Made by a program: the position numbers and the translations under genes
Assembly (NCBI RefSeq): GCF_001418105.1
Contig: NZ_LIQI01000006.1
Location: 248,001-312,000 of the forward strand
Direction of reading: 5' to 3'
From: Lacinutrix himadriensis
GTDB taxonomy: Bacteria; Bacteroidota; Bacteroidia; Flavobacteriales; Flavobacteriaceae
DNA length: 64,000 nt
In this document: piece by piece, positions 36,170 to 46,281 of the stretch
Layout of the letters: each line of letters begins with the position of its first letter
Numbering within the stretch: the stretch's first letter is position 1
Notes under the pieces: generated by a model
Databases searched by the model: none
Told to the model about the DNA's origin: nothing
The model's input: the letters and a program-made list of their open reading frames with translations, nothing else

Positions 36170-36195
36170 AAAAGATTCCTATAAAGGAATCTTTT
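36170..36195 (-). terminator. Ferritin terminator
   Basis: AAAAGATTCC / GGAATCTTTT with a 6-nt loop, followed on the minus strand by a T run. It lies 25 bases past the ferritin stop, in the leader of the small Cys-rich frame. Confidence 0.8.
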
Positions 36196-36219
36196 AACAT
36201 TTAATTATCACGTTTTTAT

Positions 36220-36723
36220 CTACTCTTTCGAGTTCGCTGCAGCAATAGCATTTACATCTCGATCAAAAAGATAATGTCCAGATTTATCATTTCCGATGAT
36301 GTTTAGTTTATCTAATAGCGTTCTTGCCAATGCTTCTTCTTCTAATTGTTCGCTTACATACCATTGCATAAAGTTATGTATGCTGTATTCTTTATTCTGT
36401 AAACTTTCAAAAATCACATGATTGATTTGTTCGGTTACAAATATTTCACTTTGAAGAAATTTCTCAAAAAGTTCTATAATTCCGCTATACGATTCTTTTG
36501 GTTTTTCTAAAGCTGGAATAGCTACATTTCCACTTCTTTCATTAATGAACTTGACAAGCTTAAGCATGTGCACGCGTTCTTCTTCTGACTGATTATAAAA
36601 AAAATCTGCTACCCCATTAAATCCATTCGCATCTGCCCAAGAAGCCATTGCTAAATATTGCATAGAAGCTTGTGCTTCAAATTTCACTTGGTCATTCAGT
36701 AGTTTTTCGATAATAGTATTCAT
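36220..36723 (-). CDS. Ferritin (non-heme, FtnA-type)
   Basis: A 167-residue ferritin that oxidises and stores iron. The start at 36723 (MNTIIEKLLNDQVKFEAQAS) matches ferritins; an upstream in-frame ATG at 36786 adds a non-homologous tail. Ferroxidase residues are visible as EAQAS (Glu), EEERVHML (Glu-x-x-His) and EQLEEEALA. No N-terminal export signal, so it is cytoplasmic. Confidence 0.93.
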   Translation of the reverse strand: MNTIIEKLLNDQVKFEAQASMQYLAMASWADANGFNGVADFFYNQSEEERVHMLKLVKFINERSGNVAIPALEKPKESYSGIIELFEKFLQSEIFVTEQINHVIFESLQNKEYSIHNFMQWYVSEQLEEEALARTLLDKLNIIGNDKSGHYLFDRDVNAIAAANSKE

Positions 36724-36822
36724 AGGTGTAATTTTAAAAAGTGTGTGTGTGTTCGTATATCTGTATAAAAGTATTGCATTTAGCACGAAGTACCAAAAGC
36801 AAATTCCTATAAAATCGTTAAA

Positions 36823-37689
36823 TTAGTGGTACTTCGTAAAGATCTTTGTTGCTTCGTTATAGCTACTTTCAAAACACATCGCATTTAAATCGTGTGCTTT
36901 TTTGGTGGTTAAATACGAGAGTACTTTTTCGGTTGGCATATTACCCGTAAGTTCATCTTTTGCCATCGGACAACCGCCAAAACCTTGAATGGCGCCATCA
37001 AAACGTCTACAACCAGCTTTGTATGCTGCATCTACTTTTTCGTGCCAGGTGGTTGGTGTGGTATGTAAATGTGCTCCGAATTCGATTTCTGGATATTTCG
37101 GAATTAAATTAGAGAACAAATAGTTTATGTTTTCCGGATTAGAAGTTCCTACCGTATCACTTAACGAAAGTATTTTAACGCCCATTTTACTTAAACGTTC
37201 GGTCCACTCTCCTACTATATCTACATTCCATGGATCTCCATACGGATTACCAAAGCCCATAGAAATGTATACTACAACTTCTTTATTGTGTTTATGTGCT
37301 AGGTCTAAAATATCTTGTAAAATTAAAACCGATTGCGCAATGGTTTTATGTGTATTACGCATTTGAAAGTTTTCGGAAATGGAAAAAGGATAGCCTAAAT
37401 AATCAATTTCAGGATGTTGACAAGCAGCTTCCGCACCACGTAAATTTGCAACAATAGATAATAATTTACTTGTCGTTTTACTTAAATCTAATTGTGCTAA
37501 AACTTCTGCAGTATCTACCATTTGCGGAATGGCTTTTGGAGAAACAAAACTTCCGAAGTCAATAGTATCAAAACCTACGCGTAAAAGCGATTGTATATAT
37601 TGTACCTTCTTAGCTGTTGGTATAAACTGCTTTATACCTTGCATAGCATCACGAGGACATTCAATAATTTTTACGTACTTATCTTTCAT
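36823..37689 (-). CDS. Hydroxymethylglutaryl-CoA lyase
   Basis: A 288-residue TIM-barrel enzyme that splits HMG-CoA into acetoacetate and acetyl-CoA in leucine degradation. The first strand IIECPRDAMQGI has the catalytic Arg-Asp, GAHLHTTP gives metal-binding His residues, and GFGGCPMAKDELTGNMPTE holds the active-site Cys. It is monocistronic between ferritin and lysE-like genes. Confidence 0.93.
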   Translation of the reverse strand: MKDKYVKIIECPRDAMQGIKQFIPTAKKVQYIQSLLRVGFDTIDFGSFVSPKAIPQMVDTAEVLAQLDLSKTTSKLLSIVANLRGAEAACQHPEIDYLGYPFSISENFQMRNTHKTIAQSVLILQDILDLAHKHNKEVVVYISMGFGNPYGDPWNVDIVGEWTERLSKMGVKILSLSDTVGTSNPENINYLFSNLIPKYPEIEFGAHLHTTPTTWHEKVDAAYKAGCRRFDGAIQGFGGCPMAKDELTGNMPTEKVLSYLTTKKAHDLNAMCFESSYNEATKIFTKYH

Positions 37690-37738
37690 ATAAGTTCAAA
37701 GATATAAAAGATTCGTGTTAACGAAAACGATTTCGAAT

Positions 37739-38356
37739 CTAAAGTAATATTAAAATTGCAATTCCTATAAAAACAATAATTTGTAGCCATTTTAAAACTA
37801 CGCCAACATTTTTATTCTGTTTTAGATAATCGGAAATAGATCCTGCTAAAATAGCTATAATAGAAAAAATAATTAAGGAAATACCCATAAACAGAAATCC
37901 TAAAATATAGAACTGTGTTACGGTACTCAAGGTATCACTAAACAAGAATCCCGGAAAAAATGCCAAAAAGAAAATAGACACTTTCGGGTTTAAAACGTTC
38001 ATGATAAACCCTTGTTTAAACAATTGCATTAAGCTCTTTTTAGGTGCACTAGTATTACTAAATTCAATTCTAGAATCGCCACGAAACACTTTATACGCTA
38101 GATAAAGTAAATATAAAGCACCTAATAATTTTATGGCAAAAAACAAATTATCATTCGCTTTAATGATTGCAGATACACCAAAAGCAACTAATGTGGTATG
38201 CACGATACATCCTGAAATTAAACCAAATACCGTTGCTAGTCCATATTGTTTTCCATTAGTAATACTTTGCATCAGCACAAAAATATTATCTGGTCCTGGA
38301 GAACACGCTAAGGCGGAAGTCGCTAAAACAAAAGAAAGAAGTAAATCGTAATTCAA
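37739..38356 (-). CDS. LysE-family amino acid exporter
   Basis: A 205-residue membrane protein with about six helices. The N-terminal SPGPDNIFVLMQSITNGKQYG is the family signature, and GFIMNVLNPKVSIFFLAFFP marks the middle. Members export basic or neutral amino acids or homoserine lactone; the substrate is not predictable here. Confidence 0.9.
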   Translation of the reverse strand: MNYDLLLSFVLATSALACSPGPDNIFVLMQSITNGKQYGLATVFGLISGCIVHTTLVAFGVSAIIKANDNLFFAIKLLGALYLLYLAYKVFRGDSRIEFSNTSAPKKSLMQLFKQGFIMNVLNPKVSIFFLAFFPGFLFSDTLSTVTQFYILGFLFMGISLIIFSIIAILAGSISDYLKQNKNVGVVLKWLQIIVFIGIAILILL

Positions 38357-38454
38357 GTTTTTGAGATTTATTTTTTATAAAAATAAGATTTTAAATATAT
38401 AATGTATCAAGTAAGTCTTTAAAATAAATCTCGACTACTTTTAAAACAATCCTC

Positions 38455-39369
38455 ATGAAAAGAATTACCCTTTTACTCTCTTTAATAGTATTAAGCATCT
38501 TTAATGATATAGAAGCGCAATCTATAGCGACCTATGATATTGTTTTTACAAGCACTTGGAATGCCACAGATCATACTTCTATTCCTCCAAATGACCATTG
38601 GTCTCGATTGGTTGGAGCTAACCACAATGCAAATGTGTCCTTTATGGAAATTGGAGAAATGGCTAGCCAAGGCATGGAATTCATTGCAGAAAGTGGAATC
38701 AACAGTATATTTGAAGATGTAGACGTGCAAAATGCTATTAACGCTGGAAATGCCGAGCAATATATTTACGGTCCTTCTTTAGGAACTGCCGCTGGAACTA
38801 TTACTATAAGTGATTTAGAATTTACGGAAGATTTCCCTTTACTTTCCTTATTTACTATGGTCGCTCCTAGTCCAGATTGGCTGGTGGCTATTGATGATTT
38901 AGAATTAATGGATGCTTCAGGCGACTGGAAAACGCTAATTGAGATTCCTGTATTGTATGTATATGATGCTGGAACAGATGCTGGAACGAATTATACTTCC
39001 AGTAATGCCGATGTAAATACGCCTATTTCTATTTTTGATGGTTCAAACGCTATTGCTCCTTTTAATGGAAATTCTATTGGTTCGTTAACGGTAACCCTAA
39101 CCAATGTATTAAGTATAGATGAAGTAAATCCGTTGGGAAGTCCAAAAATATACCCAAATCCAAGTACCGGAAATACCACCATAAGCAATGCGCAATCTAT
39201 TAAAACTGTAGAGATTTATAATATACTTGGTAGCTTAGTAAAAAGTGTATCCGTAGAAAACGCTTCTAAAATAGATTTAAATCTACATGCTTTACAAAAA
39301 GGAATGTATGTAGTACGACTATCGGATGCTTCTGGAAACACGAAAACGCAAAAACTAATTTTAGAGTAA
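38455..39369 (+). CDS. Spondin-domain protein secreted by the type IX system
   Basis: A 304-residue protein: signal peptide (ending IEAQS), a spondin_N domain (residues ~24-210; [50 protein letters not shown]) and a C-terminal type A sorting domain (from [11 protein letters not shown] to TQKLILE). Spondin domains occur in extracellular matrix proteins; here it is probably a cell-surface or released protein. The stop overlaps the convergent pyrD by 9 bases. Confidence 0.88.
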   Translation: MKRITLLLSLIVLSIFNDIEAQSIATYDIVFTSTWNATDHTSIPPNDHWSRLVGANHNANVSFMEIGEMASQGMEFIAESGINSIFEDVDVQNAINAGNAEQYIYGPSLGTAAGTITISDLEFTEDFPLLSLFTMVAPSPDWLVAIDDLELMDASGDWKTLIEIPVLYVYDAGTDAGTNYTSSNADVNTPISIFDGSNAIAPFNGNSIGSLTVTLTNVLSIDEVNPLGSPKIYPNPSTGNTTISNAQSIKTVEIYNILGSLVKSVSVENASKIDLNLHALQKGMYVVRLSDASGNTKTQKLILE

Positions 39370-40386
39370 GGCCTTATTTATTTTTTTAATAAGCGAAGGT
39401 CCTTCATAAATAAAACCAGTATAAATCTGTACTAAGTCGGCTCCTGCTGCTATTTTTTCAAGTGCATCGTTTGCAGAATGAATTCCTCCTACGCCAATTA
39501 TTGGGAATGCTTTATTGCTTTTCTCGGCTAAGTATTTAATGACTTGCGTCGATTTTTCCTTAACAGGTTTTCCGCTTAATCCACCATTACCTATTTCTGC
39601 TAGTCTAGCGTCGGTTGCTTTTAATCCGCTTCTATCTGTAGACGTATTACTTGCAATTACACCATCTAAATTGGTTTCTGCAATAAGATCTATAATTTCA
39701 TCTAGTTGCCCTTCGTTTAAATCTGGAGCAATTTTAAGAAGAATTGGTTTCTGTGTTTCAAACGTATGATTCGCTTTTTGCACAGCTCCAATTAATTCTA
39801 ATAAATAGTCTTTATCATTCAATTTTGCATGACTACCAACATTTGGACAACTCACATTCAACACAAAATAATCTACATAAGGGTGCAAGCCGTTAAAGCA
39901 TTCTAGATAATCCTTGGTATAATCTTCTGGTTTTGTTTGCGTGTTTTTACCAATGTTTCCACCAATAATCACTTTTCCTTTATTTTTCTTTAGTTGTGTA
40001 ATTGCCGTTTCTAGACCTTCATTATTAAAACCCATTCGGTTAATAATTCCTTGATCGTCTTTTAAACGAAATAGTCTTTGTTTCGGATTCCCTGCTTGAC
40101 CTTTAGGAGTAACGGTTCCTATTTCTATAAATCCGAATCCAAAGTTGGACAATTCATTATAAAGCACTGCATTTTTATCGAAACCAGCTGCTAATCCTAC
40201 TGGATTTTTAAAGGTTAAACCGAAGAGTTTTCGTTCTAGTTTAGCGTCTTCAATAGTGTATAAACTTTTAAATACACTTGAAACCCCAGGTATTTTACAC
40301 GTAAAACGAATTAATGAAAAAGTAAAATGGTGAATCTTCTCTGGATCGAAAAGAAAAAATAGTGGTCTAAGCAGTAATTTGTACAT
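39361..40386 (-). CDS. pyrD: Dihydroorotate dehydrogenase (quinone), class 2
   Basis: A 341-residue enzyme that oxidises dihydroorotate to orotate with quinone in pyrimidine synthesis. The start [20 protein letters not shown] forms the membrane-contact helices of class 2 enzymes and is preferred over an ATG at 40431. [23 protein letters not shown] and [12 protein letters not shown] line the FMN and active site. It overlaps the convergent spondin gene at its 3' end. Confidence 0.95.
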   Translation of the reverse strand: MYKLLLRPLFFLFDPEKIHHFTFSLIRFTCKIPGVSSVFKSLYTIEDAKLERKLFGLTFKNPVGLAAGFDKNAVLYNELSNFGFGFIEIGTVTPKGQAGNPKQRLFRLKDDQGIINRMGFNNEGLETAITQLKKNKGKVIIGGNIGKNTQTKPEDYTKDYLECFNGLHPYVDYFVLNVSCPNVGSHAKLNDKDYLLELIGAVQKANHTFETQKPILLKIAPDLNEGQLDEIIDLIAETNLDGVIASNTSTDRSGLKATDARLAEIGNGGLSGKPVKEKSTQVIKYLAEKSNKAFPIIGVGGIHSANDALEKIAAGADLVQIYTGFIYEGPSLIKKINKALL

Positions 40387-40496
40387 CAGATAATGTTTGT
40401 GCAAAAGTACTTCGAAATAAAACAATATCAAATTTACCTTATGTCTATATTTGCTAAATATGGATATAAATTGTAATTTTAAATAAATTAATCTTT

Positions 40497-40730
40497 ATGA
40501 ATATTAGCTTAACAAAAAAACAAGAAAAATATATCGCTTCAGAAATTGCGTCTGGAGATTTTCAAAATGCTAGTGAGTTGGTTCGTGATGCTTTACGTTT
40601 ACATGAAGTGTATAGACATAAAGTAATTGCCGATTTACGTGCTGAAATTGAAAAAGGAATACATAGCGGAATAAGTACACGAAACATTAACGATATTATA
40701 GATAGTAAACGAAAGAAAAAAGTTAGCTAA
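40497..40730 (+). CDS. ParD-like antitoxin
   Basis: A 77-residue protein with the ribbon-helix-helix start (MNISLTKKQEKYIASEIASG) and SELVRDALRLHE, characteristic of type II antitoxins of the ParD/CopG family. The basic C-terminus contacts the toxin. The stop is directly followed by the toxin start. Confidence 0.88.
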   Translation: MNISLTKKQEKYIASEIASGDFQNASELVRDALRLHEVYRHKVIADLRAEIEKGIHSGISTRNINDIIDSKRKKKVS

Positions 40731-41024
40731 TTGATATATAATTATAAACTTACAAACGAAGCCGACAAAGACTTAAGCAATATTTTTGATTATACGGAAA
40801 ACGAATTCGGATTTAATCAAGCCGTCAAATATTTAACGGATTTGAAAATTGTATTATTAAAAATTTATAAAAATTCAGAAATTGGTAAAAATAGAAAGGA
40901 TTTAAGAAAAGGTTTATTTAGCATTCCAGAACAATCACATATTATTTTTTATTTAAAAGAAAAAGAAGCTATAATCATTACAAGAATTCTTCATTCTAGT
41001 AGAGATTTTCAAAAATTTCTTTAA
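40731..41024 (+). CDS. ParE-like toxin
   Basis: A 97-residue RelE/ParE fold protein (LTNEADKDLSNIFDYTENEF, then GLFSIPEQSHIIFYLKEKEA and ITRILHSSRDF). It starts at TTG (40731), directly after the ParD stop, so it is coupled to its antitoxin. ParE toxins inhibit DNA gyrase. Confidence 0.88.
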   Translation: MIYNYKLTNEADKDLSNIFDYTENEFGFNQAVKYLTDLKIVLLKIYKNSEIGKNRKDLRKGLFSIPEQSHIIFYLKEKEAIIITRILHSSRDFQKFL

Positions 41025-41119
41025 GGCAATTTTCATTATAAAAGCCGAATAATCGTACCTTTGGACACGAAGTGTCATTTTTTTATTTCACTCAAACTCT
41101 AAAAATATTTTTCAATAAT

Positions 41120-42361
41120 ATGATTTCAAAACAAGACATTATAAAACGATTTGTAGGTTACGTAACTGTAGATACAGAATCGGATCCAGAAAGTGATACC
41201 ACACCAAGTACAGCAAAGCAGTGGGATTTAGCAAATGCGCTAGTCGAAGAGTTAAAAACTATTGGTATGCAAGATGTCACTATTGATGACAAAGCATACA
41301 TCATGGCAACGTTACCAAGTAATGTAGATCATGAAGTACCAACGATTGGATTTATTTCGCATTTTGATACTACTCCAGATTTTACAGGAAAAGATGTAAA
41401 ACCTCAGATTATTGAAAGTTATGACGGAAAAGATATTATTCTAAATGCTGCGGAAGACATTGTACTTTCTCCAGATTATTTTGAAGATTTACTTTTATAT
41501 AAAGGACAAACATTAATCACTACCGACGGAACAACGCTTCTTGGTGCAGATGATAAAGCTGGTATTACTGAAATTATTTCGGCAATGGAATATTTAATTG
41601 CTAATCCAGAAATAAAACATGGTACCATTAGAGTTGGTTTTACACCAGATGAAGAAATTGGTCGTGGTGCACACCATTTTGATGTAGAAAAGTTTGGTGC
41701 AGATTGGGCTTATACTATGGATGGAAGCCAGATTGGTGAACTAGAATACGAAAACTTTAATGCTGCAGGAGCTGTAGTAAAAGTAAAAGGAAAAATAGTA
41801 CATCCTGGTTATGCGAAAGGAAAAATGATAAACTCCATGTACATAGCACAAGAGTTTATTAACTCGTTACCAAGAATGGAAACTCCAGAACATACCGAAG
41901 GTTACGAAGGTTTCTTTCATCTATATTCTATAAAAGGAGAAGTAGAAGAAACGGTTTTACAATACATTATTCGCGATCACGACAAAGGCCATTTTGAAGC
42001 TAGAAAAGAAATGATGCAAAAGCTTACCGATGAGCTAAATGCACAATACGAGCGTGAAGTGGTTACTATTGAAATTAAAGATCAATATTTCAATATGAAA
42101 GAAAAAGTAGAACCTGTAATGCATATTGTAGATATTGCGGAAGAAGCGATGAAGCAACTAAACATAAAGCCACTTATTAAAGCCATTCGTGGTGGTACAG
42201 ATGGTTCACAACTTAGTTACATGGGATTACCTTGTCCGAATATTTTTGCTGGAGGACATAATTTTCATGGTCGTTATGAGTATGTTCCTGTAGAAAGTAT
42301 GATTAAAGCAACCGAAGTGATTTGTAAGATTTGTGAGCTTACAGCAGAAAAAAATAAGTAA
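41120..42361 (+). CDS. pepT: Peptidase T (tripeptide aminopeptidase)
   Basis: A 413-residue M20 zinc peptidase. The start [20 protein letters not shown] at 41120 fits PepT; the ORF upstream is an extension. Metal and catalytic residues lie in [30 protein letters not shown] and [14 protein letters not shown]. It removes the N-terminal residue from tripeptides in the cytoplasm. Confidence 0.95.
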   Translation: MISKQDIIKRFVGYVTVDTESDPESDTTPSTAKQWDLANALVEELKTIGMQDVTIDDKAYIMATLPSNVDHEVPTIGFISHFDTTPDFTGKDVKPQIIESYDGKDIILNAAEDIVLSPDYFEDLLLYKGQTLITTDGTTLLGADDKAGITEIISAMEYLIANPEIKHGTIRVGFTPDEEIGRGAHHFDVEKFGADWAYTMDGSQIGELEYENFNAAGAVVKVKGKIVHPGYAKGKMINSMYIAQEFINSLPRMETPEHTEGYEGFFHLYSIKGEVEETVLQYIIRDHDKGHFEARKEMMQKLTDELNAQYEREVVTIEIKDQYFNMKEKVEPVMHIVDIAEEAMKQLNIKPLIKAIRGGTDGSQLSYMGLPCPNIFAGGHNFHGRYEYVPVESMIKATEVICKICELTAEKNK

Positions 42362-42398
42362 TCATTAAATAAGATTCCCTTTTTCAAGGGAAATAAAT

Positions 42399-42962
42399 AT
42401 GAAGAAAATTGTATTAGCGTTAGTGTTTTGTGCAATAACTATAATAGCAAAAGCACAAGATGCAAGTGTTGAAAAATCGCTTTACGGAATTCAAACTGGA
42501 CCGATAGGAATTTGGGGTTACAATGAAACTAAATTAACCAATAGTATTGCTTTACGAAGTGAGATAGGTATAGAAGCTGGATTTTCTGGCGGAAGCAATT
42601 ATAACGGAACATACTTTGTGGTTGCTCCTAGTATTTCATTAGCGCCTCGTTGGTATTATAATTTAAAAAAACGAGAAGGTAAATCGAAAAGAATAGATGG
42701 CAATAGCGGAAACTTTGTTTCGTTAAAAACAAGCTATCAAACCGATTTAGAATTAGCATCTAATGACGAACATGTAGATTTAATTAGTGATATCACTATT
42801 ATACCAACTTGGGGAATTAGAAGAAATATTGGTAAACATTTTAATTACGAAGCCGGATTTGGTATTGGTTATATTCATTATTTTAAAAAAGATAATGTTA
42901 GACTTATTAACGAAGCAGACGTTGCAGTAAATGCACATGCAAGAATTGGGTATACGTTCTAA
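42399..42962 (+). CDS. Outer-membrane beta-barrel protein, small
   Basis: A 187-residue protein with a signal peptide (ending IAKAQ) and alternating strand patterns ending in AHARIGYTF, the usual terminal aromatic of an OMP. It follows pepT by 37 bases with a leader containing the short hairpin TTCCC / GGGAA. No specific family. A terminator follows. Confidence 0.7.
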   Translation: MKKIVLALVFCAITIIAKAQDASVEKSLYGIQTGPIGIWGYNETKLTNSIALRSEIGIEAGFSGGSNYNGTYFVVAPSISLAPRWYYNLKKREGKSKRIDGNSGNFVSLKTSYQTDLELASNDEHVDLISDITIIPTWGIRRNIGKHFNYEAGFGIGYIHYFKKDNVRLINEADVAVNAHARIGYTF

Positions 42963-42990
42963 TAATCTTACCCGATCACATTATATATAT

Positions 42991-43018
42991 AAAGCCATAA
43001 CAAATCTGTTATGGCTTT
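42991..43018 (+). terminator. Terminator after the small OMP gene
   Basis: AAAGCCATAAC / GTTATGGCTTT with a 6-nt loop followed by TT and GC-TTTTT. It marks the left edge of the cassette-like region. Confidence 0.85.
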
Positions 43019-43201
43019 TTGCTTTTTATATAAAGAAAAACACGTAGTAGTACGTATTTTATTTGTGTAGGGAAATGTTTAAGTTTGGTAGATATATTCT
43101 TTATAGGATATTCGTAACAAAAACTTATTATTCTAGTTGTATTTGCGGGATGTAAGTAATAAAAGTTACTATATAACACGTTGTGGTTAATTTAAAACTG
43201 A

Positions 43202-43783
43202 ATGCAAAAGACAAAAAAATATATCAAAGTTCTGATTTATGTGATATCAATTTTAGGATTTTTTGACTTACTAATAAATCCAAAACCCTTTCATTTTTTA
43301 GGAACAAAGTTGAGTTTTATAACTTCTCTTTTGACTATAATCGGACTTCTTATTCTGAATTTAAAAGAGATTTTAAATGATAAATTTAAGATTTCAGAAA
43401 AAATCTTGAATGGAATTAAAATTGGAATTCTGATACTATTTCTGATTTATCTAAATGTATTTCTTAAATGGTTCAGTTTTGTTGGCTATGTGGACTATAT
43501 TGTCGTGACTTATTTGACTTTGCCAATAATATTTATTTTAAAAGACATTATACCCAACACAATAAAATCAAAATATTTAACATTAATCGGAATTTCAATA
43601 TTGTTGCCGACATTAATCTATTTTGGGCTCTTTTACGAGGCATATGAAGAATATTCAAGTGACGGAACGCCAATAATGTTTGTTCATCAAAGAATTAGAA
43701 ATTGGATTTGTTACATCGGAATAACATTAATTTTGACATCAATAATTAGAAAAAAAACTAACCACAACAACGTTTATAATTAA
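43202..43783 (+). CDS. Cassette 1: multi-helix membrane protein of unknown function
   Basis: A 193-residue protein with about six hydrophobic helices and few charged residues; it has no signal beyond the first helix. The C-terminal TNHNNVYN is encoded by the cassette end and the first bases of the following hairpin, so the gene reads into the recombination-site sequence. No family recognised. Phe and Ile are frequent, unlike neighbouring core genes. Confidence 0.7.
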   Translation: MQKTKKYIKVLIYVISILGFFDLLINPKPFHFLGTKLSFITSLLTIIGLLILNLKEILNDKFKISEKILNGIKIGILILFLIYLNVFLKWFSFVGYVDYIVVTYLTLPIIFILKDIIPNTIKSKYLTLIGISILLPTLIYFGLFYEAYEEYSSDGTPIMFVHQRIRNWICYIGITLILTSIIRKKTNHNNVYN

Positions 43784-43895
43784 TGGCTAGTTCTGGCTTT
43801 CTTACGAAAATCCTCGCGGATTTTCTATCTGGTTTTTATTTGCTAAATTAGTTTTTTAAACACGCCACTAATCATACACGAGACCGTTGCAAGCA
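43759..43895. repeat. attC-like site between cassettes 1 and 2
   Basis: About 137 bp from TAACCACAAC to GTTGCAAGCA. Outer arms CGTTTATAATTAATGGC and GCCACTAATCATACACGAG pair with small mismatches, CTAGTTCTGGC and GCTAAATTAG pair next, and the centre is the perfect hairpin GAAAATCC-TCGC-GGATTTTC. Bases 43771-43851 are 78 of 81 identical to 44475-44555. Confidence 0.65.
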
Positions 43896-43909
43896 ATTTA
43901 AGAGTCACG

Positions 43910-44419
43910 ATGAACAATAGATTTATAATAGAATTATATGATGATGACGAAGTTAATATGCTTCCAATACATTATAAAACTCTGAAATACTTTGAGAGTT
44001 TTATAATGGAAAATATACTGTCGGAATTTAAAATTATTCTGAATAGCAAATGGACTCACAGTTTTCTATTATCTTTTGACTCTTGCGATTACAAAAACAT
44101 ACCTGAACATATAAAAACATTTGATGGAATTGAAAAAGGTTTAGTTATTCTTCCACCAAATACATTTTCAAAAGAATCAATGAAAGGTTATTCTGTACAA
44201 TTTTTTATTTCTAAAATTAATGACAATCCAAAAGGAGAATTTATTGGATTTTGTGAAATGATGTTAGATTTTATCGAAACATTCTTTGTTCTGAATTATA
44301 AAAAAATCAACGAAACGGATTTTATAAGTATCAGAGAAAAAGTTGATTGGAATTATCTAAAATCTTTAAAATATCCAGCGGATTTGAAAGACCAACATTT
44401 CGTGGGAAAAACGAATTGA
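43910..44419 (+). CDS. Cassette 2: soluble protein of unknown function
   Basis: A 169-residue cytoplasmic-looking protein with no signal or membrane helix. It is rich in aromatic residues and Lys/Asp; the C-terminus (LKYPADLKDQHFVGKTN) is hydrophilic. No family recognised. The ATG is 24 bases after the cassette start, a typical short cassette leader. Confidence 0.65.
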   Translation: MNNRFIIELYDDDEVNMLPIHYKTLKYFESFIMENILSEFKIILNSKWTHSFLLSFDSCDYKNIPEHIKTFDGIEKGLVILPPNTFSKESMKGYSVQFFISKINDNPKGEFIGFCEMMLDFIETFFVLNYKKINETDFISIREKVDWNYLKSLKYPADLKDQHFVGKTN

Positions 44420-44462
44420 GAATTATTAAAAATCTGGAACCTTAGAATTAAGAAATAAAAAC

Positions 44463-44598
44463 TGCTTACAACGACGTTTATAATTAATGGCTAGTTCTGG
44501 CTTGCTTACGAAAATCCTCGCGGATTTTCTATTCGGTTTTTATTTGCTAAATTAGGTGCTAAACCATGCAACGTATCATATACAAAACCGTTATGCTC
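44463..44598. repeat. attC-like site between cassettes 2 and 3
   Basis: About 136 bp from TGCTTACAAC to GTTATGCTC, with the same central hairpin and near-identical 81-bp core as the preceding site. The right arm (GTATCATATAC) still pairs with GTTTATAAT on the left, but the sequence between is changed. Confidence 0.65.
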
Positions 44599-44620
44599 AA
44601 TTTCTAAAAACCGAACATCC

Positions 44621-45892
44621 TTGAAAAAAATGTACTATTACAGACTATTACTTCTTTTATTAATTGTTCCATATTCAAATTTATTTGCTCAAACTTATGA
44701 TGGTTTTTCAAATAAGGAAATTCAATCCGTATTTAAGCAATGGAATTTGGATAATTGGGATGATGGAGGTGAAATATCTCGCTATATATTTTTAAATATG
44801 CCTGAATTTTGGACTCACGCCATTATCAATAGAGAAGGAAATATTAAAAGCCTGAAAGAAGATTACCGCAAAGAAATCGAGGAGTTTGTTGTTACTTCTG
44901 AATTAGGACAAATGACACTTCAAAACTATGTCAAAACTAGCGAGAAAGTGGATGGTATGATAATATTGCAAGGAGACCGTATTGTATATGAAGCCTACCC
45001 AAGAATGTTTCCAAACGATAGGCATCTTTACTGGTCAGTATCTAAAGTGTTTGCTTCAACTCTTATAGCAATTTTGGAAGACAGAAAACAACTTGATGTG
45101 ACAAAACCGATAGAACATTATCTACCTGAACTTAAAGGGTCTGGATGGGAAAACGTTCCTGTTATTGACATTCTCGATATGGCTTCAGGAATTGATTGTC
45201 GTGAATGGGTTGATGGTGCTTTTGAAAACCCTGAAACTTGTTACTATCAATTTGAAGCAGCACTTGGATTTCTAAAACGAACAGAAAAAACCGCAGACAA
45301 TGCTTTTGAGCACATTAAGACCTTATCATCTGCAAAAACCTCTGGAGAGGTATTTGAATATACTTCAGTAAACACATTCGTTCTCTCTTGCCTCGTAGAG
45401 AGAATCACAGGTCTTTCTTATGCAGAAAATATTGAACGTGAAATTTGGCGAAAAATCGGTGCGGAATCTGATGCATTTATTACTCAAACAAATGGCACTA
45501 GCATTTCTCACGCAGGAATTAATTCTACACTTCGAGATTTAGCTCGATTTGGCTATATGTTTCTGAACGAAGGTCGTTCAACTGAAAATGCTTTCGTTTC
45601 AAATGAATATTTTGATAAAATTCAAAAGCAAGGTCGTCCTCACTTGGTAACTGCATACGGTTCTGAAAATTACACGCTTGATAAAGAAGTTGTTCTTCAC
45701 AATACCTATCAATGGGACAAAGTAATGGAAGACGGAGATTTTTATAAAGGTGGATTTAGCGGACAAGGTCTTTACATTTCACCTTCACGCAATTTAGTGA
45801 TAGCCTTTTTTGGAACTGCCGATGAAAATGAAGTGTCGAACGAATTAGATGATATTTCAAGACAGGTTTCTAAATCAGACCTTTTTAATTAA
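44621..45892 (+). CDS. Cassette 3: beta-lactamase-family serine hydrolase, exported
   Basis: A 423-residue protein (start TTG at 44621; ATG at 44630 gives three residues less) with a signal peptide ending NLFAQ. The class C beta-lactamase/DD-peptidase fold is shown by SVSK near residue 141 (nucleophile Ser and Lys), YTSVNTF (Tyr-x-Asn-like motif) and a late GGFSGQGLYI. Such enzymes act on peptides or esters; no evidence for drug hydrolysis. It occupies almost all of the third cassette. Confidence 0.85.
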   Translation: MKKMYYYRLLLLLLIVPYSNLFAQTYDGFSNKEIQSVFKQWNLDNWDDGGEISRYIFLNMPEFWTHAIINREGNIKSLKEDYRKEIEEFVVTSELGQMTLQNYVKTSEKVDGMIILQGDRIVYEAYPRMFPNDRHLYWSVSKVFASTLIAILEDRKQLDVTKPIEHYLPELKGSGWENVPVIDILDMASGIDCREWVDGAFENPETCYYQFEAALGFLKRTEKTADNAFEHIKTLSSAKTSGEVFEYTSVNTFVLSCLVERITGLSYAENIEREIWRKIGAESDAFITQTNGTSISHAGINSTLRDLARFGYMFLNEGRSTENAFVSNEYFDKIQKQGRPHLVTAYGSENYTLDKEVVLHNTYQWDKVMEDGDFYKGGFSGQGLYISPSRNLVIAFFGTADENEVSNELDDISRQVSKSDLFN

Positions 45893-45913
45893 TAGAAGAA
45901 CTGAATTATAACA

Positions 45914-45976
45914 GAGCATAACAACGCATAAAAAAATTGCTATATTTAGAACTAAATTTAAAAGTGGTTGCCATTC
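45914..45976. repeat. attC-like site between cassettes 3 and 4 (short)
   Basis: Only about 63 bp from GAGCATAAC to GTTGCCATTC. It has the left motif AACAACGCATAA but lacks the 81-bp core of the two other sites, so this is a shorter or deleted form. Confidence 0.5.
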
Positions 45977-46005
45977 ATTGCGGAACGCACTCAAACTCGA
46001 AAAAA

Positions 46006-46281
46006 ATGAACAAATTAATAACAAATAAAAACTTGATAATTGTGAATTTTGCAATTGTATCTTACTTTATTCTGATTTTGCTGATTAACTTTTATAAAAT
46101 AGATTTTGTATTAATTGGAGTTTTTAGAGAAATGTTGACCATACCATTTCTTATTGCACAAATTATATTTTTAGTCATCGGAATAAAATATTTAATAAAA
46201 AATCAAAGAAATTTATTGACAATAATTAGTGTTGTATCATTAGCCATTTGTACGATTATTACAATAGGAAGTTTCTTTTAA
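46006..46281 (+). CDS. Cassette 4: small membrane protein of unknown function
   Basis: A 91-residue protein with three hydrophobic helices (residues ~11-28, 36-60, 70-90). The ATG at 46006 is used; an open frame back to 45937 is spacer sequence. Function unknown. About 180 bases of apparently noncoding DNA follow before the cassette end at 46471. Confidence 0.6.
   Translation: MNKLITNKNLIIVNFAIVSYFILILLINFYKIDFVLIGVFREMLTIPFLIAQIIFLVIGIKYLIKNQRNLLTIISVVSLAICTIITIGSFF

Noticed and set aside
45937-46005. Upstream extension of the cassette 4 membrane protein to an ATG at 45937
   Set aside because: The extra residues come from the spacer with the cassette start (GTTGCCATTC); the ATG at 46006 begins directly on a hydrophobic helix.
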